Positions 45,139 through 53,672 of a DNA stretch of 55,206 nucleotides are shown piece after piece. Numbering within the stretch: the first letter of the stretch is position 1; each line of letters opens with the position of its first letter. Both the position numbers and the translations under genes were made by a program. The stretch is from Deltaproteobacteria bacterium (lineage in GTDB: Bacteria; Myxococcota_A; Polyangia; Polyangiales; Houyiibacteriaceae), in the NCBI GenBank assembly GCA_013151775.1, contig JAADHO010000256.1:1-55206 (forward strand), given 5' to 3'. The notes below the pieces were generated by a model that was not told the DNA's origin, searched no databases, and saw only the letters and a program-made list of their open reading frames with translations.

Positions 45139-46850
45139 CGTCCGTCCGCGTCTGTGGTGGCTTCACCCACGGCTACGGTGCGCTCTCGGCCGTCTGCGTC
45201 GGGGAGCACAGCGATGGCCGTGACGCGTGCGTCCACCATGGCGGCGCCGTCGGCCGACCGCACCACGCCGACGACCGGCACGGGCGCCGAGACGCGCAGA
45301 TCCTCCGAGAACACTTCGCCCGTGGCGCGGAGCTCGAAGCTGCTGCGGAAGACCCACGGGAAGTGGGTCTCCCTCGGAGGCTTGGCGACGAAGTCGTAGA
45401 CGCCCACGTCGAGGGAGAGTGCGAATTGGCCGAGGCCGTCGGTCAGAGTGTCGTTGGAGCGATTGTAGGCGGCCGCGGGATCCGCCGTGACCCGACCACG
45501 AGCGACTGCGCTCAAAGAGACACCGGACATGGGCTCACCCGTGTCTGTGAGCAGCAAGCCACCGACCTGCGCGCGGTCGGGGACGTTGAAGACCTGACCC
45601 ATGATCGCGCTGCCATCGGGTCGAGGCATGATCCTCAGCTCGCGCACCAGGACGCCAAGGCGATCGTCACCTTGTGGGGTGACCGCCACCTGATACGTTC
45701 CGGGGAGCAGATCTACCTCGAAGCGACCCGCACGGCTGACGTCCCCGTCGGGGCCCACCATCTCGCTGCTGACGGTCGTCCGAAACGAGCCCAAGAGCTG
45801 CGTGGCGCTGTCGAAGACGTCCACCGCGCGGAACGTCACGCTGGCGTTGCCGAGCCGTCGCCCCGCGCTCGACTCGATGAAGCCCACGTAGTGCACGCTC
45901 CTCAGGCGCGGCACCAAGACCCGAGGGCGGGCCGTTCCCGGGAAGAAGAGCGCGGGATCCGCGATCACCGTGGGGAAGAGCGCGCGCTCCTCGCCGCCGG
46001 TGATCTTCAACACCCAGCTCCCTGCGCCGGGAGCGATGCGCAAGGTGAACACTCCGGGCTCACCGGGCGCATCTGGGTTGGCTGGATCGGCGCCGCTCGA
46101 AGCCACCGAGGAGACCACCTCACCCGTCTCCGGGTTGATGGCGCGCACCAAGAGGCCGTCCTCGGGGAGCGCCGCGTCGGCGCCTAGGCCATACACCTCA
46201 CCAGTGAAAGAGCAGCCCTCGAAGCGCGCCTCGCCGCAGGGCTCGAGCAGAGCGTCGGGGTAGACGAAGTCCGCGCGGCCCAAGTCCGCCTGAGGCGTGG
46301 TCACCGTGAAGCGCATGGGCGGCAGCGCTCGCGTGGCCTGACCCGTGGGCCGCACTACGACCTCGTAGGACTCACCGCCGGCCACACGCAGAGAGTAGTC
46401 GGCGAGCTCCCCGTCGGGGGCCGTGGAGGGGTCGGCCAAGGTCTGCGTCGCCACCGTGAGCGCGCTCGCGCCGGGGATCGGGCTCGGGCGCGAGAAGCTC
46501 ACCTCGGCGAGCACGGGTTGACCTTGAAAGCGCACCTCTCCCACGACCGTCATGCGCGGCGAGAGGGTCAGGTCGCGGGCGGCGGTCGTGGTGATCGGCC
46601 CCGGCGCGAACACGGATTGGATCGGGGCGCCACCGAGGGGATCCTCCGCCGGCAGCACGCTGAAGCCGATCAACAACGATGACGCGGGCGTGCCAACGCA
46701 GAAGTTGCGATCCGAATCGCAGCTCGCCCCAGGGCAGTCCGCGTCCGATCCGCAGCGGTTCTCGGGCGTCGAGGCCTGCTGAAGCGCCAGGCCGCAGCCT
46801 GCGAACAGAATCAGCGAGGCGAGCCCCATGAACGTGCGTGCCGGGCTCAT
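45105..46850 (-). CDS. Large lipoprotein with carboxypeptidase-regulatory-like (Ig-type) domains
   Basis: 581 residues from the ATG at 46850, overlapping the previous stop by 4 nt. Lipobox L-F-A-G-C (about residue 19). A short Cys-rich stretch follows (RCGSDADCPGASCDSDRNFC), like the small disulfide motifs seen in other myxobacterial lipoproteins. The rest consists of several carboxypeptidase-regulatory/transthyretin-like sandwiches with the ending D-G-x-F/Y-x-L (TDGLGQFALSLDVGVYDF, TTDADGRYELLLPS). Probably surface-exposed. No enzyme motif is seen. Operon with the smaller lipoprotein upstream. Confidence 0.65.
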   Translation of the reverse strand: MSPARTFMGLASLILFAGCGLALQQASTPENRCGSDADCPGASCDSDRNFCVGTPASSLLIGFSVLPAEDPLGGAPIQSVFAPGPITTTAARDLTLSPRMTVVGEVRFQGQPVLAEVSFSRPSPIPGASALTVATQTLADPSTAPDGELADYSLRVAGGESYEVVVRPTGQATRALPPMRFTVTTPQADLGRADFVYPDALLEPCGEARFEGCSFTGEVYGLGADAALPEDGLLVRAINPETGEVVSSVASSGADPANPDAPGEPGVFTLRIAPGAGSWVLKITGGEERALFPTVIADPALFFPGTARPRVLVPRLRSVHYVGFIESSAGRRLGNASVTFRAVDVFDSATQLLGSFRTTVSSEMVGPDGDVSRAGRFEVDLLPGTYQVAVTPQGDDRLGVLVRELRIMPRPDGSAIMGQVFNVPDRAQVGGLLLTDTGEPMSGVSLSAVARGRVTADPAAAYNRSNDTLTDGLGQFALSLDVGVYDFVAKPPRETHFPWVFRSSFELRATGEVFSEDLRVSAPVPVVGVVRSADGAAMVDARVTAIAVLPDADGRERTVAVGEATTDADGRYELLLPSSLR

Positions 46851-47425
46851 GGGCAGGTGCTCAGGTCGACGGTGGGACGCACTTCGTCCGTCAGACGGAT
46901 CCACCAGATGGCCACCGCGAGATCCTGTGGATCCACCGCATCGTATTGGGGGAACGAATCTACGAAGGCGGAGGAGACCCGCAGCTCGAGCTTGTGGCAG
47001 CGGCCCGTCGCGCCGAGGGCGGTGAAGGGGACGGTGAGGTCGAGCTCACGCGTCAACCCAGAATTCGGTTCGATGCGGTTGTTGTCGATCGCCGGCGAGC
47101 GGTTCAGCTCGGGATCGAAGTCGACGAAGAGCCGATAGAAGAGCGCTTGGTCCAGGTTGGGATCGCGAACCTCCACCGGGAAGAGCGCCTCACCGGGCCC
47201 GTCCACGGGCGTGTCCCGATCGAGATCGATGGAGACGATGGAGCCGAGATCCGTGGGAATCGTGAGCGTCGCGGCCGAAGGCGCCGAGACGATCGACGGC
47301 GGCAGGTTCTCCTCACGCGGGACGTCGATGGGCTCGGTGACGAGGCAGCCCGAGAGCGTGGATGTGGAGACGAGCATGGAGGCGAGCATGAGGATGAGCT
47401 GGCGCGCGGAACGGTCACGAGCCAT
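46847..47425 (-). CDS. Small lipoprotein, function unknown
   Basis: 192 residues from the ATG at 47425; Mets at 47431 and 47476 are alternatives. The signal ends STLSGC, giving a lipidated Cys near residue 27. The mature part looks all-beta, with acidic, Pro-rich loops, and carries one late Cys pair (GRCHKLEL, DLSTCP). No family recognised. Its stop overlaps the start of the larger carboxypeptidase-regulatory lipoprotein (ATGA), so the two are translated together and probably work together at the surface. Confidence 0.6.
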   Translation of the reverse strand: MARDRSARQLILMLASMLVSTSTLSGCLVTEPIDVPREENLPPSIVSAPSAATLTIPTDLGSIVSIDLDRDTPVDGPGEALFPVEVRDPNLDQALFYRLFVDFDPELNRSPAIDNNRIEPNSGLTRELDLTVPFTALGATGRCHKLELRVSSAFVDSFPQYDAVDPQDLAVAIWWIRLTDEVRPTVDLSTCP

Positions 47426-47539
47426 GACCATGCTCTGAGCAAGCGTCGTTCCAACCTTCTTTTTGGCTGAAATCATTGTGAATTCACCCTGGCCATGACC
47501 GACGATCGCGACACGAATGTCCGGCCACGGCGCTCGCTC

Positions 47540-49330
47540 CTACGCATCCGGCTCACGCTCGAGGTAGCGGAAGATGGTGCGTGGATCGACCCCGAGGTCG
47601 CGCGCCGTCTTCGTGCGGTTGCCGCCGTTACGATCGAGGATCTCCAGGATGTACTTGCGTGTGAAATCTTCGCGCGCCTCCGTGAGCGGCACGATGGACT
47701 CGAAGGCTCCCTCGGCCAGCTCGAGATCCTCGGCGCCGACCATGGTCTTGTCGGCGAGCACCAGGGCCTTCTTGATCCTGTTCTGCAGCTGCCGCACGTT
47801 GCCCGGCCACGAGTAGCGGCGCAGGCCCGCGAGCGCCCCGGGCGTGAACCCCTTCACCTTCACGCCGAACTCGGCGGCGTAGTTCTTGAGCAGGAAGCGC
47901 GCGAGCACGAGCACGTCGTCGCCTCGATCGCGCAGGGGCGGCAGGTGCAGGTTGATCACGTTGAGGCGGTAGAAGAGATCCTCGCGGAAGCGACCCTCCT
48001 TGACCTCCAACTCGAGGTCGCGGTTGGTCGCCGCCACGACGCGAATGTCGACCTTCTCGGGCTTGGCGTCGCCCACCTTCATCACCTCGCGCTCCTGCAG
48101 CGCGCGCAGCAGCTTCACCTGCAGCGTGAGGGGCATCTCGCCGATCTCGTCGAGAAATAGCGTGCCCGTGTCGGCGAGCTGAAAGCGTCCGGGGCGCGTC
48201 GCGACGGCTCCGGTGAAGGCGCCGCGCACGTGACCGAAGAGCTCCGACTCCATCAGGTTCTCGGGGATCGCTCCGCAATTCACCACTATGAAGGGCTTCT
48301 TCGCGCGCGACGATCGACGATGGACCTCACGGGCGATCAGCTCCTTGCCCGTGCCCGTCTCACCCGTGATCAAGACGCCGATATCCGTCGCGGCAACCTT
48401 CTCCACCTTGCGGAAGACCTCGAGCAAGCTCGGACAGCTTCCGATGATGTCGCCGAAGCGCTGCTCCTCGAGTTGATCCGCGAGCCGATCGCGGTCACTC
48501 CGAAGCTCATCGAGCAGGATGGCGTTCTGCAGGATCAACGACGCCTGCCCCGCGAAGATCGTGAGCACGTCGAGGCTCGACTCTTCGAACAGGCTGACCA
48601 CGTTGTCGTTGCCCACGTAGATCAGCCCGAGCAGCTGACCCTGCGCCATCAGAGGTGCGCACATCACGCTGCAGAGCTTCAGATCCATCACGCTCTCGGC
48701 GGTGCTGAACTGCGTGTCGTTCAGAGCGTCCGACACGATCACGGGCTTCTTCGTCTCGACCACTCGGCTCAGGATCGAGTCCGACAGCGAGTGCACACTG
48801 GTGGGCAGGCTCTGGCCATCCATTCCACGCGCCACCGTGACTCTGGGCTCGTCGCCATCGAGCATCAGCACGAAGCCCTTGGACGCCTGCGTGAGCTCGA
48901 TGACCGCGTCGAGCAACGCCTCGAGCTGCTTCGGGATGCGACGGATCTCGAGCAGGTGGCGGTTGAACTCGCTGAGCTTGTGCATGCCCGCGAGTTCGGC
49001 GGAGACGTCGGGGTGCTCGCCCTCCATGCCCGGACCGACCTCGTCGTAGACGGAGAAGACGAGCTCCGCCTCGCCCAGCTCGAGGCGATCGTTGTGGTAG
49101 ATCTTCGAGCGGCGTCGCTTCTTGCCGTTGACCACGACGTTGGCGCCCTTGGCGCCCTCGGCGAGGTTGAAGTCTCGTCCGTCGAACACGATCTGCGCGT
49201 GGAAATCGGCGACCGAGGCGTCCTCGATGCGCACATCGTTGCTGGCCCCGCGTCCGACGGTGGTGATCTTCTTGTAGATCGGGAAGACTCGGGGGCGACC
49301 CTGCTTCACGACCCATTTCAGGCTCGGCAT
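47540..49330 (-). CDS. Sigma-54-dependent activator with FHA and GAF sensory domains
   Basis: 596 residues. FHA domain ~1-100 ([24 protein letters not shown], a phosphothreonine reader), GAF ~130-285, AAA+ ~310-540 with GETGTGKE, the sigma-54 contact loop GAFTGA and [11 protein letters not shown], and a Fis-type HTH at the end ([23 protein letters not shown]). FHA-type activators are characteristic of Myxococcota and link Ser/Thr kinases to sigma-54 genes. Its targets are unknown. The two lipoprotein genes on the same strand are upstream of it in position but not clearly in the same transcript. A strong leaderless-type promoter precedes it. Confidence 0.9.
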   Translation of the reverse strand: MPSLKWVVKQGRPRVFPIYKKITTVGRGASNDVRIEDASVADFHAQIVFDGRDFNLAEGAKGANVVVNGKKRRRSKIYHNDRLELGEAELVFSVYDEVGPGMEGEHPDVSAELAGMHKLSEFNRHLLEIRRIPKQLEALLDAVIELTQASKGFVLMLDGDEPRVTVARGMDGQSLPTSVHSLSDSILSRVVETKKPVIVSDALNDTQFSTAESVMDLKLCSVMCAPLMAQGQLLGLIYVGNDNVVSLFEESSLDVLTIFAGQASLILQNAILLDELRSDRDRLADQLEEQRFGDIIGSCPSLLEVFRKVEKVAATDIGVLITGETGTGKELIAREVHRRSSRAKKPFIVVNCGAIPENLMESELFGHVRGAFTGAVATRPGRFQLADTGTLFLDEIGEMPLTLQVKLLRALQEREVMKVGDAKPEKVDIRVVAATNRDLELEVKEGRFREDLFYRLNVINLHLPPLRDRGDDVLVLARFLLKNYAAEFGVKVKGFTPGALAGLRRYSWPGNVRQLQNRIKKALVLADKTMVGAEDLELAEGAFESIVPLTEAREDFTRKYILEILDRNGGNRTKTARDLGVDPRTIFRYLEREPDA

Positions 49331-49336
49331 AGCGGG

Positions 49337-49364
49337 AGCATACTCGCTGTCGCCTCGCTGTCAG
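49337..49364 (-). promoter_or_regulatory. Promoter of the FHA activator gene, leaderless type
   Basis: Minus strand CTGACA (49359-49364), 16-nt spacer, TATGCT (49337-49342), then 6 nt to the ATG at 49330. Good match to both boxes; the best example of the window-wide arrangement. Confidence 0.55.
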
Positions 49365-49400
49365 CCCATGCGTGTGTCGGACGCAGCCCGAGGCGCCAAT

Positions 49401-49865
49401 TCAGTCCACGCGGCGCAGGCGCTGGGTGGTGGGCCTGCGACCTCCGAAGCCGCTGCCCGGCAACGGGCTGAGCAGCGCGACCGCGTTGCCCGCCGGGTCG
49501 AGGGAGACGTAGACGAAGGTCCCCGTGTCACCCAAGAGCGGCCCTCGCACCTCGGCGAGGCGCTCGCGATCGCGCTCCCACACGGCCTCCATCACGGCCA
49601 TGGGCACGAGGATCGACAGCTCCGCGTCGTCCGCCGAGGGCGGCGCACCACGTTGCGCGCCGGGGCCCGGCGAGAAGACCAGCTGAAAGCCGTAGCCCTC
49701 GAGCACCACTTCGTCGTCGAGCTCGTGGTGCATGGAGAAGCCCAAGGAGGCGATGTAGTACTCGGCCGTCTCCCGTGGATCCGGAGCGCGGAGCATGACC
49801 ATCTGTACGGAATGACTTGGCAATCGCGAAACCAGCGGACGCTCTCGGTAGAGCCTCGAGTGCAT
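49401..49865 (-). CDS. VOC-superfamily (glyoxalase/dioxygenase fold) protein
   Basis: 154 residues from the ATG at 49865; GTG (49832) or ATG (49802) starts are possible. The beta-alpha-beta-beta-beta unit is visible twice: VQMVMLRAPDPRETAEYYIASLGFSM...VVLEGYGFQLVFS, then a helix and FVYVSLDPAGNAVALLSPL. The metal ligands expected in glyoxalase I (His/Glu) are not all evident, so the activity is open. Divergent from the AhpD-like gene, 54 nt apart. Confidence 0.65.
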   Translation of the reverse strand: MHSRLYRERPLVSRLPSHSVQMVMLRAPDPRETAEYYIASLGFSMHHELDDEVVLEGYGFQLVFSPGPGAQRGAPPSADDAELSILVPMAVMEAVWERDRERLAEVRGPLLGDTGTFVYVSLDPAGNAVALLSPLPGSGFGGRRPTTQRLRRVD

Positions 49866-49906
49866 ATCCCAAGATACGGCTAGCTGAAGAAAATTCGAAG
49901 AGGTGG

Positions 49907-49912
49907 TAGAGC
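49907..49912 (+). promoter_or_regulatory. -10-like hexamer before the AhpD-like gene
   Basis: TAGAGC, 7 nt before the ATG at 49920. An AGAGGTGG stretch lies just upstream but too far to be an ideal ribosome site. Confidence 0.25.
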
Positions 49913-49919
49913 TTTCTTC

Positions 49920-50477
49920 ATGTCCTGGATCAAGAAGATCACCCCTGAGGGGGCTGATGGTGAGCTAGCCGACTTCTACCGCGCGATCGGCGGCAGCCGC
50001 GGCGGCGTCGCAGAGGTTCACCAAGTGCAGTCTCTCAACCCGCGCGCCATGAAGGCCCACCTCGAGCTGTACAAGTCCGTGGTCTTCGCGCGCTCTTCGC
50101 TGTCGCGTATTCAACGCGAGCGCATCGCCGTGACCGTCTCCGCGGCCAACGCCTGTCGCTACTGCGTGAATCACCACGGCCAAGCGCTGCGCAACCTTCA
50201 CGACGAACCCGAGGTGGTCGAAGCGCTGAGTCGCGGCGAATTTCCGGCCGCGCTCTCGGAAGCCGACGCGACGCTGCTGCGTTGGGCGCGAGACATGACG
50301 CTGCGCCCAGCGGACGCCGAGGAGGCGCACGTCGCGCGCTTGCGCGAGCTCGGCTTCGACGATCGCGCGATCCTCGATGGGACGCTGACCATCGGCTACT
50401 TCAACTTCGTGAACCGACTCGTGCTCTTGCTCGGCTGCGATCTCGAGCAGGGTTACGAAGACACCTGCGGCGTGTAG
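49920..50477 (+). CDS. AhpD/carboxymuconolactone-decarboxylase-like peroxidase-related protein
   Basis: 185 residues. The all-helical AhpD fold has its redox motif in SAANACRYCVNHHGQAL (C-x-x-C followed by His at +3/+4). LSRIQRERIAVTVS before it and the second conserved helix (DRAILDGTLTIGYFNFVNRLVLLLG) match the uncharacterised peroxidase-related family. Proposed role: thiol-dependent reduction of organic peroxides in the cytosol. It lies before an unknown gene on the same strand. Confidence 0.82.
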   Translation: MSWIKKITPEGADGELADFYRAIGGSRGGVAEVHQVQSLNPRAMKAHLELYKSVVFARSSLSRIQRERIAVTVSAANACRYCVNHHGQALRNLHDEPEVVEALSRGEFPAALSEADATLLRWARDMTLRPADAEEAHVARLRELGFDDRAILDGTLTIGYFNFVNRLVLLLGCDLEQGYEDTCGV

Positions 50478-50600
50478 AGCATGATCCAGGTGGGGCGCGA
50501 TGCGATGGCGCCTCTCCTGAATCACGCTGTAGACACTTCGTACGCAACCGAGGACGCTTCGAGCCGATACCCGGGCCAGAGGTACAACTTGGAGGTACTC

Positions 50601-51074
50601 GTGCAAAAGCGAAGTGAAGATTGGTGTCTTGGTCCGAGAAACCCGTACACGCCCGAGGAGGCCGAGTGGTGGGCGCGCCACACGCCCACGGTCGACCGCT
50701 GGCTCACGGAGATGGAAGAGGCCGGCGACGAGTGGTGGCCCTCGGCCGCGCACGCCGCCTTCTGCCTGCTGAGCTGCCGCACCGACGACGATCTCGGCGA
50801 GAGCTGGGACTACTTCGACGTCGACCGCTTCCTGTTTCAGGAGCTGTGGAGCGGAGGCACGGTCGGAATCCACGGCTCCGTGCCGATCTTCTTCGAGCAC
50901 CTGGTCGAGGCGCTGCGCCGCTTCATCGCCGACGGTCTCGTGGACGCCGAGCGCGGTGAGCCATGGCTCGCCCGTATGCAGGCCGCGGGCGACGACTTCA
51001 TGCGCTGCTACAGCGAGGAGACGAGCGAGCGCGACGCCATGGAGATCGCTAAGGGCTATCTGAAGGCGAGCTGA
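50601..51074 (+). CDS. Hypothetical protein rich in Trp and acidic residues
   Basis: 157 residues from a GTG at 50601, chosen because GGAGG lies 5-6 nt upstream; an in-frame ATG at 50481 adds 40 residues that look less convincing. The protein is acidic and helical, with clustered aromatics (EEAEWWARHTP, DEWWPSAAHAAFCLLSC, LGESWDYFDVDRFLFQELW). No family recognised, no signal peptide. The 3' end overlaps the convergent GMC oxidoreductase gene by 26 nt. Confidence 0.6.
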   Translation: MQKRSEDWCLGPRNPYTPEEAEWWARHTPTVDRWLTEMEEAGDEWWPSAAHAAFCLLSCRTDDDLGESWDYFDVDRFLFQELWSGGTVGIHGSVPIFFEHLVEALRRFIADGLVDAERGEPWLARMQAAGDDFMRCYSEETSERDAMEIAKGYLKAS

Positions 51075-53547
51075 GGCTCTGGATCGCAGCCGGCTTTCGC
51101 CGCAGCCGAAAGGTCGCGAGCCAGGGCAGGACGTCTGCGAGGTCGAAGCGCAGGATGCCGCGGGCGAAGGGCTGCTCGTCGTCGGTGCGGCTCAGCTCGC
51201 TGTGCAGAGTGGTCATGCCGCCGAGGATCGTGCTCAGCCCGACGTGCTTCTGCCCGTAGAGGCGCAGATCTCTTCCGTCTTCACCCCTGAAGGTGAGGTC
51301 GTAGATCAAGCTGCCGCGCCTCGCCTTGGGTCGCATGGTGAGCGTGCCCGTCGTGGGCATGGACTCGCCGACGCCCTCGAGGGTCGCCTCACCGCGCAGC
51401 TCGAAGACGCCGCCCTCGCCTCGCATGGCGCGCGTGGCTTCGATCAAATCCGGCGTGAAAACGCGCACTGTGAAGCTCGCGCTGATCGGACGACCGCCAT
51501 CGACCGGGCGCAGCTCGCCGGCCATCGTCTCGGTGAACTCGAGCTGCGCAGGCTGCTCGCGCAGATCACCCGCCCCGAGGCCGCCCGTCGTGTGCGTCGC
51601 CCGCGTGCTGCTCTCGACGCGCTGCTCCACGAAGGCGCTCGCGCGCTCCGACAAGCTCATGATGGTGATCTGAGGGTTCACACCCAGGGGCCCGTTCACC
51701 ACCGAGCCATCCGCGATGAAGAGGTTTCGGAGCTCGTGTGCTTCCTGCGTAGGACCCACGACCGAGCGGCGCGGATCGGCGCCCATGCGGCAGGTGCCGA
51801 GGGGATGGTAGGCCGTGAGGTCGAGGTGGCGCGCCGCGAGCGTGCGCGGGCCTTCGCGCTCCAAGCGCTCGACGTCCGCCTGATCGCGGATGACGTCGTA
51901 TTTCATCAGGCCCGGATACACAGCGCGTGCACCCGCGGCGAGGAAGAGGCGCGCGAGCAGCCCGTGGCCGCGAATGGTCTTGCGCCGATCCGTGTCGTCG
52001 AGGACGTAGTGCATGCGCGGCGTGCCGTCCTTCGCGAGCGTGATGTGACCGCGAGAGGTGTCCGCGATCATGAAGCCGAAGCAGGCCATCTCGTCGAAGT
52101 GATCCATGATTTGCGTCCACGACGGGCCCACTCGCGCCAGCGCCGCCGCGGCCAGCTCCAGGGGCACGAAGGCGCCCTCGAAGCGGATGCCTTCGTCCAC
52201 GAATTGGTCCACGCCGTAGCCCTGCGGGATGGCGTTGTAGCCTTCGATGCGCTCGTCGAAGCGCGCCCAGGCGTGGCTCGCGGGGTGCAGCGTGAGGTTC
52301 CGCCCGAGCTGACCCGAACCGCCGAGCAGATCGTTCTTCATCAGCAGCGCAGGCGTGTGCAGAGTGCCGCAGGAGAGCACCACCGCCTTGGCGCGCACGC
52401 GCAGGCGAGCGTCGCCTCCGTCCCGCGGACGCGCCACGACGCCCACGGCGCGACCGCCCTCCACCAACACCTCTTCGACGTGCACGCCCGTATAGAGGAA
52501 GGCGCCATGCTCGAGGGCTGCGGGCACGTAGGAGACGTTGGTGGAGCGCTTGGCGTCCGTGGGACAGCCGAAGCAGCACACGCCCTGTCCGTCGCAGTCG
52601 GGCGCGTTGCGCGGCAGCGGACCGTGGGCCCACCCGAGGCGCTCGGCGCCGCGCGCGACCACGCGACCGCAACCTCCGAGCACATCGTCTTGGGCCGGCG
52701 CCACCTGCAGCATGGCCTCGACCTTCTCCATGTAGGGCGCGAAGCTCTCGGGATCGAGATCCACCAAGCCGTGCTCGAAGCGCCAGCGCCGAAAGAGCTC
52801 CGGCGTGGGCCGGTAGCATGTGCCCGAGTTGATCGTCGTCGTGCCGCCCACGGTCATGCCGATGGGCACGGGGATGGCGCCCACGCCAGAGAGCGCCGCT
52901 CCCCAGGCGATGGTCAGCTCCGGGCGGAAGAGCTTCAGCTGCATCTCGATGGCGCGACCCGTGAAGTCCTGACGACCGAAGTAGTCACCCTCCTCGAGCA
53001 TCAGCACGGCGTGCCCACGCGCCGCCAAGGCGTTGGCCATGGGCGCGCCTCCTGCGCCCGTGCCCACGACGACGACATCTACCTCGATCTCCTCCTGACC
53101 CGAGAGATCGTCCGCGCTCATCACGCGTTCGTACCAGCGAGGCTGGGCCTCAGCGCGCGGAAGTTTCACCCCGTGGGGTGCATGGAGTTTCTCATGAACA
53201 CCCGGACGTCTCACCTGCGCCACCTTGATCGGCGCGGTCGCCGCGCGCATCGCCCAATGGGTCGGCGGCGCGGAGATCAAGCGCATGATCAGCGCCTGAC
53301 GCCGCTCGAGGCTGAGCTTGCTGAGACGCCTGCCTGTCAAGGGCAGGGCCGCGAGATCCACCGCGCGCAAGGCGTGACCGTAGGCGCGCACGGCCTTGGG
53401 GCTGAGGCTCGCGAGCAGCGCCTCCACCCGCGCGACGGTCTCGCCGTCGGGGCTCGGCACGACCTGCCCCGCGGGCGTGGCGGCCTCGGCGAGCGCGAGC
53501 AGAAGTCGCCGCTCGCCGGCGCTGAGCTTCGAAGACGATGAATCCAT
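51049..53547 (-). CDS. GMC oxidoreductase with N- and C-terminal extension domains (sterol/long-chain alcohol oxidase-like)
   Basis: 832 residues from an ATG preceded by AGGAGGG. Residues ~1-140 are a helical extension resembling a gluconate-dehydrogenase gamma-like module. The FAD domain begins VDVVVVGTGAGGAPMANALAARGH. GGTTTINSGTCYRPT and the Cys-rich VCCFGCPTDAKRST are as in long-chain alcohol oxidases. The catalytic His is in YHPLGTCRMG and the Asn in PLGVNPQITIMS. The last ~150 residues (FTETMAGEL ... LTMRP..RGSLIYDLTF) resemble the C-terminal module of actinobacterial cholesterol oxidase-type proteins. A hydrophobic alcohol or sterol substrate is inference. Divergent from a CrtC/AttH-like gene with shared operators. 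Confidence 0.82.
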   Translation of the reverse strand: MDSSSSKLSAGERRLLLALAEAATPAGQVVPSPDGETVARVEALLASLSPKAVRAYGHALRAVDLAALPLTGRRLSKLSLERRQALIMRLISAPPTHWAMRAATAPIKVAQVRRPGVHEKLHAPHGVKLPRAEAQPRWYERVMSADDLSGQEEIEVDVVVVGTGAGGAPMANALAARGHAVLMLEEGDYFGRQDFTGRAIEMQLKLFRPELTIAWGAALSGVGAIPVPIGMTVGGTTTINSGTCYRPTPELFRRWRFEHGLVDLDPESFAPYMEKVEAMLQVAPAQDDVLGGCGRVVARGAERLGWAHGPLPRNAPDCDGQGVCCFGCPTDAKRSTNVSYVPAALEHGAFLYTGVHVEEVLVEGGRAVGVVARPRDGGDARLRVRAKAVVLSCGTLHTPALLMKNDLLGGSGQLGRNLTLHPASHAWARFDERIEGYNAIPQGYGVDQFVDEGIRFEGAFVPLELAAAALARVGPSWTQIMDHFDEMACFGFMIADTSRGHITLAKDGTPRMHYVLDDTDRRKTIRGHGLLARLFLAAGARAVYPGLMKYDVIRDQADVERLEREGPRTLAARHLDLTAYHPLGTCRMGADPRRSVVGPTQEAHELRNLFIADGSVVNGPLGVNPQITIMSLSERASAFVEQRVESSTRATHTTGGLGAGDLREQPAQLEFTETMAGELRPVDGGRPISASFTVRVFTPDLIEATRAMRGEGGVFELRGEATLEGVGESMPTTGTLTMRPKARRGSLIYDLTFRGEDGRDLRLYGQKHVGLSTILGGMTTLHSELSRTDDEQPFARGILRFDLADVLPWLATFRLRRKPAAIQSLSSPSDSP

Positions 53548-53575
53548 GTGCCCTCCTGAGTGGGCTCTAGAAAAG

Positions 53576-53589
53576 TGACTGCTTGGTCA
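53576..53589. promoter_or_regulatory. Operator 1 in the GMC/CrtC-like divergent region
   Basis: Palindrome TGAC-N6-GTCA. It covers the region from the -10 end to the predicted transcript start of the GMC gene promoter. A second copy lies 51 bp away (centre to centre). Confidence 0.5.
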
Positions 53590-53617
53590 TTCTTTGTGAT
53601 CCGGAGGTCCGGGTCAA
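53589..53617 (-). promoter_or_regulatory. GMC oxidoreductase promoter
   Basis: Minus strand TTGACC (53612-53617), 17-nt spacer, AAGAAT (53589-53594); predicted start near 53582. A further small palindrome CCGGA-GG-TCCGG (53601-53612) lies in the spacer. Confidence 0.45.
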
Positions 53618-53625
53618 GGGTGATC

Positions 53626-53641
53626 ATGACCGCGACGTCAT
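53626..53641. promoter_or_regulatory. Operator 2 in the GMC/CrtC-like divergent region
   Basis: Palindrome ATGAC-N6-GTCAT, one bp longer on each side than operator 1. It overlaps the position expected for the -35 of the plus-strand gene (53637-53642), whose -10-like TAGCTT is at 53660-53665. Confidence 0.5.
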
Positions 53642-53659
53642 TTTATCGAACCAGCGTGG

Positions 53660-53665
53660 TAGCTT
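53660..53665 (+). promoter_or_regulatory. -10-like hexamer before the CrtC/AttH-like gene
   Basis: TAGCTT, 7 nt before the ATG at 53673. The -35 position falls in operator 2, where only a weak box (GTCATT) is seen. Confidence 0.35.
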
Positions 53666-53672
53666 GGCGCCG

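Noticed and set aside
47540-49330. The FHA-GAF sigma-54 activator as regulator of the nos operon
   Set aside because: It lies 10 kb away with unrelated neighbours; the divergent NorR-type protein is a far better candidate.
51202-53541. 779-codon plus-strand frame opposite the GMC oxidoreductase
   Set aside because: Shadow frame; the minus strand carries all GMC motifs.
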